DNA from: Tubiluchus corallicola
Taxonomy: Eukaryota; Priapulida; Priapulimorpha; Priapulimorphida; Tubiluchidae
Assembly: GCA_030141605.1 (NCBI GenBank)
Contig: JAQGDQ010000228.1
Coordinates: 124,001 to 188,000 of the forward strand
Direction: 5' to 3'
DNA: 64,000 bases
The notes beneath the pieces were generated by a model. It was not told the origin of the DNA and did no database searches. It saw nothing but the letters and a program-made list of their open reading frames with translations. This document shows, piece by piece, positions 22,901-37,900 of the stretch. Made by a program: the position numbers and the translations under genes. Each line of letters opens with the position of its first letter. Within the stretch, counting starts at the first letter, position 1.

Positions 22901-25900
22901 TGGAAAAAGTGCAATTTTGACTGCTTTGGTAGTTGGCCTTGGAGGCAAGGCAAATGTTACGAGTCGTGGATCTTCTGCAAAGGGTTTTGTCAAAACCGGA
23001 AAGCCGTAAGTTTGCTTCATCATAGTTATGACTTTGTTGAGCTTACCAGATGGGCTAAATGTGTACTAAGCATAAATGTAATTGTGTCAATCTCTCTCTC
23101 CCTCTCCTCCCTCTCCCTCTGTCTCTGTCTCTCTCCCCCCTCTCTCCTTAGTCCCTTTTTTCTTCTGTTTTCCCCTGTTTCTTTTTCTCTTTTTCTCACT
23201 CACTTTGAATTCCACTCTTTCTTTCATTTTCCCAGTTTTTTTGTTGTCTTTTGTCTTTGCATCTCTCTCTTTCTCACATACTTGACTTAACTGCCTTCAT
23301 TTTGATTTTGAATGTATTCAAGAATGCATCTGCTGGAGACAGAAGGCTTTTGTAAATTTTCTTACTTTTTCCAGAGCATTAGAACTAATCCTATACCATC
23401 CAACAAATATAATTTTTTTTATTTTAAAAGACTAGTGCTTAGGTTTCCTGAGTGCTAAAGTTATTGCAAAACAATCATGCTGGGAAGGTGACGCTCTCGC
23501 TTACCTTGTTCTGTTGTAGATCTTGTATGGTTAGTGTGAGGCTGATAAATAAGGGTGATGAAGCTTTTCGTCCCGACGAGTTTGGTGACCACATCACAGT
23601 GGAGCGAAGGTTGTACCCGGATGGTGCCAGTACGTACAAGATACGCAGTGAAACCGGTGACGTTGTTACTGCAAAAAGAGATGATTTGATGTTGCTTTTG
23701 GAGCACTTCAATATTCAAGTAGACAATCCTATATCTGTCTTGAATCAAGATACAAGCCGGAACTTCTTGAACAGTCGAGATCCTCAGGATAAGTATAAGG
23801 TGTGCGGAAAGTGCGTAAGCTTTTGAAAATGTTTGTATAAGAATTAATTAGAATTGACTGTCATAGTTTGCTCATCAGAATTGTGCCATCTGGCAATGCT
23901 CTGATGACAAATATTGCAAATGACTCTGATGTTCGGTACTCTTCAAAAATTTTTAGATTGTGGTTGTCCTTCTTATTTGGTGTGAGTAGCTTTTAATATT
24001 TTTTTGTTGTTGCTTGTAATTAGTAGAGTTAGTATTTTTGTTTTTGTGTATATGTAGTAATTTATCTTTTTTAGTGAATTATATGGCAATTTAATGCTGA
24101 AATAAAAGGTGAATTGAATTGAATTAAGTTACTGAGCATTCATATAAGCTCATGTATAATCATTTTTTCACATGAACTTATGTTTCTAAATCGTATTTTG
24201 TAAGGCCAGCGAAAATCATACAATGATTCAAAGTCTCAACATAAGTATTATGTACAGCATAAAAACTTGAAAAGCATTTTTTGTCTTACATCAGAAGCCT
24301 TTTACATGAAATCTGGACGGCATTTTTATGACCCCTTTTGCCTAATTTAAAACTAATAATTTAAACGATTTAGATCTGTGTGCATAAGATAATAATGGCA
24401 CAAGTGTTTAAGAACTGAAGAACATTGCCATTACGGAAAACGTTATTTAGTGCAGAAAAATAATATTAATTACAGATTTAGAAATAGATTATATATGTGC
24501 ATAGATTAGAAAAAACTGTGTTTGGAGGCATGTATGTAGGTCTTAATCAAACGTGCATTTTTTAGCAATGTAGGCCTTAATTGTGCACTTTTTAGCCTTG
24601 ATCTAGTTTTCTGTATTTTCTATAGCTCGCCCGCATTTGCGGTGTTTATGAAGAGCACTTTTTTAGTTATTTTTATAAAAAGCAAAAATGTAAATAAAAG
24701 TAACGCTCATAAAAGGCCCTGTTCTTGTTTTTAATAATTTTTAAAACGGTTTTTGTTACATACGACTTCTGCTTCATTTCAAAACTACACATCTTTGTCT
24801 TTTCTTCAGATTCTAAGGACAAATGCAGTTGATGTTTTTTAAGATGATTAAACATGTTGATCATTTGAACCACTGCAAAGTATAGCTGGGATAAAGATAT
24901 GTTATAAACACATTTTTGGTTTGTCAATATGATTCAATATTTATTTCACAGTTTTTTCTAAAAGCAACACAGTTGGAGCAACTAAAATGTGATTATAAAT
25001 TGGCGGACGAAGAGCGCAAGATAGCATCGGCAAGTTTTCTCAATAAAAAAGAGGTACGTATCTTTTATTTTTTGTATAGAGTTCTGTTTTGTGTTTTCAG
25101 TTTTGTTTGTCGTTGTTTTATAACCTCATATGCTGTATTCTTGAACATAGCATGCCTAGCCTAAAAACAGTTTTCATGTTTCTGTTTGAAGATTCCTTAT
25201 TGCTGCATTGTTACATTTAATACCATTTACAGCAGTAAACTAGCTGACTAGCTAAATGCTGACTATCATGTGGTAACAAATGTGTACGTAGATATAAATG
25301 AATTAGACATAAATGAGTATGGTGACTTGTAAATAAACTTACATATGCCTTCATTTGAGTAACTATAAAACCTTCAATATTTAATTTTGTTGGCGAATTT
25401 TAATAATAGTAATTTTTTTCAATAAACTTTATGTAATTTTAACTACCATTGACCGTTTTACAACTTTTTTGTTGAAATTTTTAATGTAAATTGTGAGTTA
25501 GAAACTACCGGAATGTAAAGATATTTCTGATCAGAATTTTTACAATTTTTCTAGTTATATTACTAATTTTGATTTGAATTTAAAAAAAGTAGAAAGGAAA
25601 TTTAGAAAATATTGGATACTGGAAATTTGGGATATTGGAAAATGTATATTTTTTTCCAAAAAAAACAGTTTAAGGTGAAGACAGTGCTACCAGTTTTAAA
25701 CAGGACTTTCAGACCTGCTTAAATATTCATAAACACTGGAAAGAGTTGCCTAAACAGATTTTAATGAAATTTCAGACTAATAATTGTAAAAACTTAGATA
25801 GTTTGTATAGCAATGTGTATAATTTGTCATAGTATTTTAAATTTCAAGTAGTAGGACATGATGGAACTACTGAAAACATTGTCAAGTGATAATAATAGTC

Positions 25901-28900
25901 ATCATCACATATTTTTGTTTATTTACAGACTATGACTGATCTGAAGAAGCAAGTACATGAATGGGAGAAGAAATATAATGCTGTGAAGTCTTTAGATAAC
26001 TTACGTGAACGTATTGAGAAGTTAAAGCATGAAATGGCTTGGGCTCAGGTTAATGAAAAAGAAAACGTGAGTGATATTTAGCTAAAAATATTTGTTTCTA
26101 GTTGCGCTAGTTTCCAGATGGTTATTTTAAGTTGCATAAAATTAACTTCAGGCTTTTGCCAAATAGTTCAGCATCAATTTTTTTATCAGTTATGCATAAA
26201 AGTGTATAAACATTTAATTTTATAAACATTGAAATTAGAGAATCATAAGTACAAATTTCTTGTTTTTCATTCATTCAAATTGAACAAGACTTAAAAAATG
26301 TTGACTTTTTCTATTTCATGGTTCAATATAATATTTTTTTTTACAAAATATGATCGCGTTTTCAGAAAATTGAGGTACGAGTGAACGATAAGTATTTTTA
26401 TATAGCTGTTCAGTGTAATTCCACAGTTTGTGGTGTGATGTATTTAAATGATTAGCAGTTGACATGATTGTACTTGCCTGCAAGGTCTCACGAAATTATA
26501 GGAGAGTTTAATTGAATGCTTGTAGCAACTTCTAATGTTTTTGAAGCTCAATAAACCAGATAGACATGAAACTATATGACACAGACTTGAAGCAGTCACG
26601 TAATGAAGTTAATAGATGGAAGAATGAGAATGATATGTCTAAGGTTCCCATTCTATGGCATCCACTCAGCATTTATCAATTCTTCAGTCTTGTTATGGTG
26701 TTGATTGACGTAAGACTGCTAAAATGATCAAGGTTTTATGTATTTGAACTGCAATTTTTTAATTACTAGACAACAGAGTCGATGGAAAAATCATTAAACC
26801 AAGCAGTGTCTCGCACGCCAAAGTTTATGCGACCCATAGAAGAGTGTGAGGTAAGTAAAAAAGTATAGTTTGATTATGTACATTGTTTAGGTTCCTGTCA
26901 TTATATTTACTGTAACTATCCAGCTACTATTAATCAACAGAAACCTGTTTGATCTTTGGTCAATAAGACACAGTTATTCAACCTTTTTGAGTAACAGATT
27001 TGCTAACATTAGATAGTTGGCCTTGTAAGACAACATGCTTTGTAAATTTGACAGCATCGTCGTTGCAGTCACACATGTTGCTTAAAATTGCAATTGAAAA
27101 TTGAAAGTTTATAGAGTTTCCTTATTGCTTGAGTTGAAAGTCGATCCCACTCTAGTTGGGTGTGCGTCAGAATATTTTGTCCTAGCAGATTGTTAACATT
27201 GTGGATAAAAATGACCTTCATGCATCAGTCAGAAAAACAGGCAGTTATATTTTCTTGTTTTAACATTTGCATTATTTTTTTCTAAATAAATCTCTGTAGG
27301 CAAAAATAAAAGACGAAGAGGAAAATAGAACTAAAATTCAAACTCAGCTGAATGACATCGCCCAGCAAGTGACAGATGTACAGCCTCAAGTTCGTGATGC
27401 AAAACAGAAACTTGATCAAGCCAAGAAGGATTACAGAAAAGCCCAGGTAACTGTGCTATAGAAATGGTCTCAGATTTGCACACTTCTGCTGCGATTTACG
27501 TAACTAAGCATTTGCAATTTTAGTGTACCATCGTAATTATTCAGTGTTTAGTATTGTTTGACGTCTGTAGTAACCTATGGCATTATTGTTGTGATTAGAT
27601 TATGAATCTAATTTATGAAAAACATACTTAAATATATTTTCATTTCCTTGATGGAAAATACTTGATTTGATGTTTTAGTTTGTATTTCACATACAAATTA
27701 CATATTTGGGCATATCTTTCAGATGCAGTCTTATATGTGAATTTGTTTTTTAGGCTATTCTGCACGTAATACGTCTGTAATTAGTCAGCCAGATGTGCTA
27801 AAATAAAATAAAAATGATTTTTTTTAAAGTCTAATCTTTTGCTGTATAATTCTGTTTTAATACGCTCAGTAGGTCCATCCTGTCCTAGGCTGGATTATGA
27901 CTTTTGGAACCTCTAGACTAAACCTCTGACGGAGCCACCCTCTAGCTCACCCGCACCCTTCTTGAATGTTTTTTTACTTATGATATGTTTTAGCAGCATT
28001 TACTTAGCTTAAACTAAACTTATTGCAAATTCTTTAAATAAAGTAGAATAGCTCTATCTTTTGCTGGGAAATAAAAATATTCTTTAAGAAATACTACTAC
28101 TTTATTATTTATTGCAAACCAAATTAGCATACATTAAAATAACAGTTAAGCAGATTTTTTACTAACTGTTAAGCACCAAAGTTTGAGGTGCCCTAGGCTG
28201 TATACGTTATCTTATAGTATAGGATAATGTGGCCCTGATCCTGTCCCTGGTTAGTTCACTTGTAGGTCTTTGACCTTCATTACAGCACTGTTGTGTTTTC
28301 AAAAACAGGATTGTTGGCATTGCTTTAGTTTTGCAGTAAGGTGAGTTTTCAACATGTACTTTTTGTTTATGCAGATGCAAGTGAAAGAATCAGAGAGAAC
28401 TGCCAAGGGATTAAAGAGTGATAAAAATGTAATAAAAACTCGCATCACAGAGATTAAAAACAGGTAACGCATATTTGGTTTTGCCTATAATTTAGTTAAC
28501 TATCTGGGTTTTCGATAGAATATCGTGTTTATTGCTAGGAAAATTTGCTTGGTTAAATTGCATACTTTGTGTGGCTAGACCGTGGTCAGTGGCAATTGTG
28601 CTGTGGAACCAATGAGCATTGAGTAATGTGATTTGCATATGTTGCAGTGCATTAGAAGAGAATAAATCTGAAAGGGAGGAAAGAGAAGTGAGACTTCGCG
28701 ATTTAACAACTGAAGTGCAGCAGCTAGAAAGTCAACAGCGAACAGTACAGAATGATAGTGATCAGTATCAAGGTGCCATTAATCAAAACAGGAGTGACTA
28801 TGCCAGACTGAAGTAAGTAAATTTTTGTTGCCAAGGTGTAGTGAAACTAATTACTTAATAAAAAAAACATTTATCTAACAGTGTAATAATGATTAGCAAA

Positions 28901-31900
28901 AATAATTATAGTTATATGATTGCAGCAATTAAATTATTTAATCTGGCAGACAGTAACACAAAAAATTAATTTTTGAAGCAAATTAGAAACATCATTTAAC
29001 GTAGTACAGCATTCATGTGCCTATTTTGGCAGTTTAAAAGGGAATCCTGTGTCGTATGTATTTTTCTGCACGCTTGTCATATCTGCTTAGCCTTTCAGAT
29101 AAGCATTGCAATTTTATTGAACATGAAAGTTGGAAGTAGTTTTAGTGTTCTGAAAGATGTGAAAAATTAAGCTTGTTTTTTGCGGGAACACCTTTGTTAT
29201 GTGAGTCATGGTGTTTATGGTGTTCATGGTGGTCAATGCCTTTGTGGTGCTTATATGGCGTAAATTTTGTGTTAGGAATGAAGGAGAATCTCTAACTGAA
29301 CAACTTCGCCAAATTCACGCTGACTTACGTGATCTGACAGGAAGTCGAACTGATAGGTACAGGTTATTTGGTCAAGAGATTCCTAGACTTGTAGCTGAAG
29401 TTAACAAGGCTCACCAACGCGGTGAATTTAAGGAGAAACCGCGCGGGCCCATTGGTAAGTGTGCAAAGACCTAAACTTAGTTTAATTCTGTTTTTGCAAG
29501 CCTCAAATACATTAGCTGCGCATGGATACATTGACAGGAACTTAGGATATTGACTCGGTGTTTATTTAAGTACAGGCAATCGTTTTGACGATGACTGTCA
29601 TTAAAGCCAAAGCGCATAAAGAAATCACTCACACGTAACGTGGCAAATAATTGCTTTAGATACATGAAAGAGCCAGTCTCTACGAATCAACATGGTGTTT
29701 ATTAAGCTCAGACGGACGTTTCAACACCAACTCAATTTATCAGTGCTAGAAATGAATCTAATACAAATAATTAATACATTTATGGCACTACAAACCAAGG
29801 CACAAAATATCATTGCAAAATCAAGAGTGAAATTGCCAGAATTCTGATTTGATTTTGTGCCTTGGTTCGTTGATTCCTAGAGGCTGACTCCTTCATGTAT
29901 CTATAGCAATTATTTGCCACGTCACGTTTCATTGATTATTTCTTTATGCAACCTGGAATCCAGCAATAAACTGTATTGGTATTTGTCGCACATCTTCATT
30001 TGCGATTCTTAATTTAGATCACTACTACTAATAATTAAACAGGTGTTGCCACCTACATTTAAAATTATTTATCATTGAACTGATAAATGTCAAGTTTAAT
30101 GTCAAGTCAAGCTCAGTGTCAAGTTTAATCCAGATTATGCCCTTGGTTTGCTGCTCAGTCATCTGTACTTGCTGGGCTTCCCATATATGGTAGTGTAGAT
30201 TGCTTTGCTAGTGAGTTTCACTAGTCAATCGGATAAGCTCAGTGGGTGCATGTGACTTGGGTAGCTCTGCCAAGGCCAGCCTGGACCTTTTTCTTCTTCT
30301 TGAGCATTGCTGTTGAGTGGTCACCATGTGTCTTCTTTCCTGTAAATAATAGTGTAATATGAAAATAGAAATAAAGTCTCTCGCAGTTCAGCACAATTTC
30401 ATAGTTTTGTTTCAACCACCAGAGAGAGGAATCAGCATTTGACTTCAGTGTAATATACTTCAAGCTCTCTACAAATTCAGTCCTTTTACGCTGTCAGCTA
30501 AAAGGTTTCTATAGTATTTGAGGCCAAAACTGGGATCTAATTCAGTGTCAATGATAACCCTGTGAAATGAGGCACTAAATCAGCAGGGGTGGCAAAGTAT
30601 GGTTTGTATATGTCTTTCCTCGAAGATATAAATAGAATCAGTGAAAATGAAACCGCCCAGGGCAAGTACTGAACCTTAGACAGTTACGAATCATTCACCG
30701 ACCACCCCTGGCTCAGCTTAATTTTGTTATGCATACGCCATGACCATTCGGCTTTTAAGCTTACTTTGTCTTAATTTAATATTCTGGTTCATCAGTTGCC
30801 TACTCAGGTTGAAAGGTGAATAATTTAACATACACATGCTTTTCTGTGTGTAAGGACTTTATTGTCCCAACACATACACAGTGCATGTAGTGTGAAGTGA
30901 GTAATTCTCACCTATATTTTTTAGGCTAATACAGAACTCTGCTTGTTTATGTTGTTAGTGTTTAGTACTATACATTTGGCATGTTTTATTTGATAATTTT
31001 CTACCATTTCCCAGTCCTGCAAGTTCTTTTTTCTGGTCTGAATAGACTTATGAAAAAATTTTTTTTACATGTTTCGTTTGTTTGGTGTTTTGTGTTATCA
31101 ATAAGTGTTTTCACAGTTTCAGCGATTGATGACGATTGTGAAAAGGCCAAAGGTTAACTGAACCAGGCAATGCATTTGTGTACATTTGACAACTACTCAC
31201 AGCCCATGCTATTGTAATAGTAACACTTTTAACGGCTAGCTAGAACCAAGCACCTAGTCCATTTTTTCTTGCTCCCAAGCAAGATCTTGCTAGCAAATAA
31301 CTCTACGCACATACTAATGCATAATTAAGTAAAGTCCAGGTAAAACAACTGAAGTTGCTGAACTGTTGTGGCAGACACTTTGCTTTACCCAAAATGTCAC
31401 ATGGCGCATTGCTGTGTTACACTTAACCATTGACCAACAGCAACTGCGCATACGCACAGCGAAACTGTGAACAGGTTTATTGATTTTGGTCTGTAATTAC
31501 CTTAATTTTGCTGTTCCTGGTATCCGTATTACTAGAGTGTAGTGTTTTTGTATAGGTGCTTATATAGACCTTAAAGATCAACATTGGGCGCTTGGGATTG
31601 AAAAAGCTCTTGGCGGCATCTTGTACTCGTGGTGTGTTGACAATCATCAAGACAGTCGTGTGTTGGAGCGCATTATGTCTACAGTTTTACGTCACAGACA
31701 TCCGTCCATCTTCACAGGCAAATTTAGAAATCAGCAGCATGACGTTAGCCGTTATGTACGTGAAATTTACTATAGTGAACTATGTATAATTTGCACACCT
31801 TGGAACCTTAAAATTTGTTCAAGTTTTGTGTAAGTACAAGTTAAACAATGTTCAATAAAAAAACGATATTAGGTCGCTCATCAACGCCAGACAGTACATT

Positions 31901-34900
31901 AGTAACACTACAGTAGTATAGTAACTGACAAAATGAGTCTTTAATTAGATATCAAACAACAATTTTTGTGAACAATCAATAGTATAATAATGGGTCCACC
32001 TCTATTATAGTCTGAGTAGCATGGTTAATATAATTCGGCAATAATAATATTGTGATCTACACTAAACCACTTTTATTAAGCCATGTTGTGTGCAACGTTC
32101 TGATAAGGTAATGCAAGAAATCTTATCATTTGTGCTGAAACTAGCAGTTAAAATCGTAATGTAGTGCGCGCTGTCACGTAGGACTTCGAGATAGGCGAGG
32201 TTGTTTCTTTGAGATTCTTAAGAATTGTACCGAGAATTCAGTTCGAGTTACACGATGTTTGGTATAAATGAAAAATCTGTTCCATGAGATCTGTTTGAAA
32301 AATCACAAGCACTCGTGTTATACGTAGTGTAGTGTGTTTTGTTTTTATAGTCAACTTATTGATGATAATTACATTTCTCTCAAATTTTTACACTTGCTAG
32401 TCCTTTGCCATAAGCAGTTTGCAATGTTTTGTTTTAGGCAGCTGTAAGCAAGCATCCTACTATATTGCAAATGTTATCTATTCAAGATCCTGTCATTGCC
32501 AACTGCCTTATTGACCAGGTGAGGTACCATTTCATAATGTATTACATTTGTGATATTATTTTGTAGTTTATTTGAATCGCTTTGCTTTTCTTAGCGATAA
32601 TTGACGCTTTCGATCATCTCGCTAAGTGATATTGAAAGAGTTTGACGGTACCAAGTAAGAGTGAAATTAATCATTCTATTATGAGTTTTGCAAAAAACTT
32701 TTCTTCTTTGTGACAGCATGTTCCATTTTTTGCCATTTAATTCAACAGTGTAAAATTTTTAGTGCTTGTTTCTCAAAAAGCAGAAAACATGATTTTCATT
32801 ATTCATTATCAACATAAAACAGTAGTAAGCCGATATGCAGTTGTGATTGCTTTTGCAACATCATAGCAAAATAGCAGTAAAGCCCACGTAATCTTTTGCA
32901 TTTGGTGTTGAACCAGTTATTTTTGTATGAAGCCACTATTTTTGCAAGAGAAAAATAACATGTTCGTGTATTATGCTTTGTGTGAAAAAGTTATTGGTAA
33001 CAGTACTAGTAACCGTGTTACTTTTCTTGTTTGTGGATATTGCATTAGTAGCTCCACTGAATATCTTTGTCATTAGTATTAAATTTTAAACTTGGTTAGT
33101 TCAAATGTTTCTAAATTTGCCAAGCTTCTATTGTTGAATGTTGATTAGCAAGAAAACATGGCTCTAGTAGATGTACTTTCGAATCACTCCTAGCTGTGAC
33201 TTTTAGGGATTGTATGTATTGTGCTTTGTTTAAATAGTAAAAGTAGCTTCACTAACCGCGTGTAGTAAAGGCTTCTATAAAGCTTGGCGCACATATTTAC
33301 ATTGCAAGAGGCTATGAAGTAACATCTAATTTACTGAGAAAGTAACATGTTACATTACATGTTATTGGAAAAAAATAGCATGTTACCAGTAGCTTATTAC
33401 TTGTAACATTTTATTACTCGATTCTAATTATATTTGCTTTCCTTTGCTAATGCAGAAATTTGTGTGCATTCCAGCGTGGAATTGAGTCTATCATACTCGT
33501 CAAAGATAACAGAGAAGCTCGGAATCTTTTGTTGCGGAATCCACCTAAAAACTGTAGAGAGGTATAAGTTTTTAAGGTTGTATAATGTTAGTTAAGTATT
33601 TAAGGATAAAAATTGCCACTTCCATAGCTTGTAGTGAGGTAACTTTACAGCCAACTAGCATTGTGGCTCCATAAAATGTATTTTAAGAAAATGTGATAAT
33701 TTTTTATGTTTGTGTAAGTGCAGATTGCGTAGTTTGTCACTGTTATTTCCATTAATACATATGCCTTTGCTGAAGCTTCTGTTATAACCAACCCTGTGGT
33801 GTTTTCAGGCATTTGCATAACAGTAGGTTTTCAATTCTGTTTGATTTTTTATTAAGCAGAAGTATTACAATGTATTGCCTTGTGCTTTTTCTAAAGTTCT
33901 TTCTGCAAGTCAAAAGGATTTATCTGTCACAAAGTATACTCGTTCACTCGTAAGAACTTCAGCATTTTGAGCAAAAAAACTAAATGAAGAAAAATATAGA
34001 ATTAATTAATTAACTCAAGGCAGTGGTTTTCTTACACTGGTATTTTCGTAAAATGTTTGAGGTATATCAGTTTCTTCACAGAATGTAATTTTGTAGCTAG
34101 CATTTATTTGGTTATGTGAATAATTTGACATTTACTTTCGTGAAAATACTATATTAATAATTTTTGTGCTACTTTTAAATTTCTATGGATTTTTAAACTA
34201 CTTTGGATAGGCTTGGATAACAGATTTCTATTTCTTGCAACTTGTGACTAAAATCACAACAAGCATTTTTAAATCAATTGTTGAAAAATTAGATTGCTTG
34301 CTAACATGCATGCTAAATTATTATCAGTTCTTTATATCTCTTGTGTACAGGCTTTTACTCTGGAAGGGGACCAAGTTTTAACTGGACGTACATTCCGCTA
34401 TTACTCCTGTGATGCTGCATTCAAGGCAAAGTACCTCAAGACTAACAAAGACGATGACATTCGGTGAGACTGTGTTTTCTGTTCCACGTTTTTCGTATAT
34501 GGAATTTTTATCGCTCAGGCGTAAACTTAACTTGTACTATAGCTGGTGTTTTAAAAGTATGTTCAGTTACTGAGTAAGAGTTTGTCCACAAGGTGAATGG
34601 TGTTATTGATTAGGTGTAAAGAAATTTGAAATTCAAATTTGTGAGGGACTTATGAAATGCCATATACAAGGTGCCTCAAAAGTCACTATACGCTTTGATA
34701 TCTAATTTTTTTTAAAATTTTTCTCTAATCTCGACAAGCTTTTATATTAATCAAAAGGGGCCTTTGGCAATTCTTTTTATTTGTTGTGTGACTGGAAACC
34801 AGTTGCTGTGGTGATGACAGTAATGTTAGAAATTAGGTACAAAATCAGCCTGGCAGAGGTCGTTCAATCACCAACTGAAGTTCAGTGGAAATTCAGAGCA

Positions 34901-37900
34901 CCATATGGACCACACTATTTTCTTACATTTAACAGTGCAGTTTTTCGACAATAAACAGCCCTTTCTTACAACTAACGGGCTGTAAGAGACCTTCTCAATG
35001 CAAGATGCCCGACTTGCCATTGGTGTTGTCTCTAAAGTTCTTGAGGTCCCTGAAAAAGGTAGTAAAATAGCAAATCCTATTAGTACAGTAGTTTTCTTTT
35101 AAAGATTTTTGTCTAATTTGACAGAATTAACCTAGAATAACCTAAAATAATTGCTGAAGGTTTTAGTTTGCCTGTACCAATTTATAAACATTTTGCTTTA
35201 ATTGTTTAAAAAAATGTAGAAAATGTAAAAGTTAAATTAGCTATGTTAAATTACAGGCAACACAAGGAATCCGAGAAACGGCTGCAGTTGCAGCAGAGAG
35301 AATATCAACAAAAGCTGCGACAACTTGAGCTGGATATGAAACAGCATAGGAATCAGAAGAATCGTGCTGATAATCAGGTTGGTCTATGTTAGTTTCACTT
35401 TATCTTTTTGTTACTGAGTTGCTTAATGAAGTGGCAGAGTTGTAGTTATGGGCGATTGTGAAATTATGTAATTCGATTATAATTTTGTTCTTGTAATTCG
35501 ATATCACGATTAATCTTTTGCGGTGATTTTTTAGTGTTTTAGCCATATTTTTCAAACATAGCAGTACTGAAATTAGCCTATAAGCTTCTTCATGGGTTTC
35601 GTCGCTGTCTACCATTTTCGTACTCGCAAACTATTTTTATAGACATACACGTTCATTAACTTCTCTATTACTATGTCAACTGCACACGTCACGTGAAAAC
35701 GAATAAGAGGGCTCAGTTTGTGACACTGTGATTTGCAATTGTGTGCATTGTGTAAGGTGAGAAAAACGAAGAAAACGCAAGAATTCAGTTTATTTGTGCT
35801 GAAACGCTGCTGTTTTATTCAGTGTGTGACACGTATATTTTGCTCTCGATTAATCTTGATTAACCGAATTACCGTTCAATCACTGATAATATCTATTTAT
35901 ACATGGTTGTAATCTTGATTAATTCGATTAATCTATCAGTCGCCCCTCACTACAGAGTTGCCACTCTGTGTACTCTCCATGTGTATTTTTTGACCACTTT
36001 GCGGAGAAATTAGTGTCTATGTTTTTTATCTTTTTTTACTATTTCATGCGATTTCATTAAATTAAATTAAATTTGACATGCTGTTTAATTATGAAGATAA
36101 AAGAAAAGTATTATTTTTTATTTTTTTCAACTTCTTTTTTGTTGTTGTTGTAGTTTTTATTTGTTATTTTTAACATTGCTACCTTTATCAGTGTTTCTTG
36201 CTATTATAAGGTAATAAGAATTCAGGAAGAATTGCGCAAGAAGCTTTCGGAAATTAATGAGTTAAAGAACATTGAAGAGCCTGCACCCATAGATGTTGCC
36301 ACACTGGTAAGTAAAGTATGTTTGTATCCGAAACAGCAAGGCGGTCTTAATAACATTATAGGCCTCTTGTGAAGCAGTGTACTGGGAGCCTTACCTACAC
36401 AGCCACTCAGGAATGTAAATGGTCTATAAAATTAAATATATATTTATTGTATTGGTATTTCCAAAAAACAGTCTTTAAATGTTAAAAACATGCTGTGCAA
36501 CAAAGATTAATTACCACAATTGTTTGAACAATATAACATGAGCTTTGAAACACACAAACATTTTCACACATACTCAATTCGCAAAGCATACAGACAGAGA
36601 TTGCATAGTACGAAATTACTATGAATTATTTGTTATTAATCAAATGTTCAACACAAACATTTGTGAATTTTTTTGTAGTGAATTGCTGTATAATTGGCTT
36701 AAAGCCAGTGGTCTTCAGAATGTCATTTTCCATACATACGAGTGAAAGGCAGTTCAAACGCTGCTGACCATTGTGCTATCAAGCTGTTTTTTTACAAGTT
36801 TCAGTCTTGAAAATGAACGTTTTCCTGCACAGTTGATCGTCATCTCGCACATGAACACTCCCAGTGCAATTTCAACATTGGAAAACACAGATTTCAAGTT
36901 GTCCGAAATTATTTTTCTGTACACGTGCAAAGAGATTCTCACAAGCACAATTCGTGTTTAGTATAGTGTACAGTATTTATTTTTGACGGCAACTCACAAC
37001 AACTCACAACACTCTACTCGTAGGACCCTCGGCAACTGCCAGGCGTGCCCATGTGTTGACAGCCCTGCCAAGCAGAATTGAGCCATTGGTAGTAAGGTTC
37101 TTAAAAATTAAAAAGAGTCGAAGTATATAGAAATTACTAAAATGCAGTACCTAAACATTAAACGAATGAATGCCTTTTAAAGCCTAAGATTTAACTGAGT
37201 AGAAATTCAGCTTTGATTGTTCTTCACAAAATAGTCTTGGAGCAAAAACTGAATGTTGATATGTCTGAAGTGGCACTTGTAATTAAGTGGCACCTACCGG
37301 TATGCGTTTTTAAGTAAATTAAACCTCTTTGAATTTCAGTCAGCTGTTCTTATATTTGGTTTCCTTTTCGTATACGTTATTATATGATGCGTAATATAAG
37401 GATATTTTGATGGAGTGTTTGAACAGTTTGTCTCTTGTGAAAAGCTGTTAAAATTTTTTTGCAAATAGAACTTTTACTTTTTTTCTGACACACTTACTAT
37501 GTTATTCTCTAGTTGTTAATGATATGTCAAGCAATTACTTTAAGTTTTAATATCCCAGGTGCTTTGTTAGTGATTTTTGTAGAATGACTTGATTATATTA
37601 ACGTTTCTTTTTCAAACTACGTTGTTTTAACTTCAATTGTGAAAATCGTTTTTGCAGGAAGAAGAGGTAGAAAGTATTGAACAGAAGCTGAAAGGCGTTG
37701 AAACCGAGCTCAAAGATGGAAAATCAGCGTTAGATACGGCAAAAACGAAGCAAGAGGAAGCTGAGCAAATATATAATGATTTGCAACAACAAAACAGCAA
37801 AATGATGGAGAATGTAGATCCACTGAAGGTACGTTAGCATGTGTCACAATATAAAACATGTAGGATTATATTAACACTTTAGTAGAAGCAGTGGGTATTA

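Noticed and set aside
22847-23290. 147-codon frame
   Set aside because: It runs in another frame across SMC6 exon 3 and then through a pyrimidine-rich tract; the true exon frame is different and ends at 23005.
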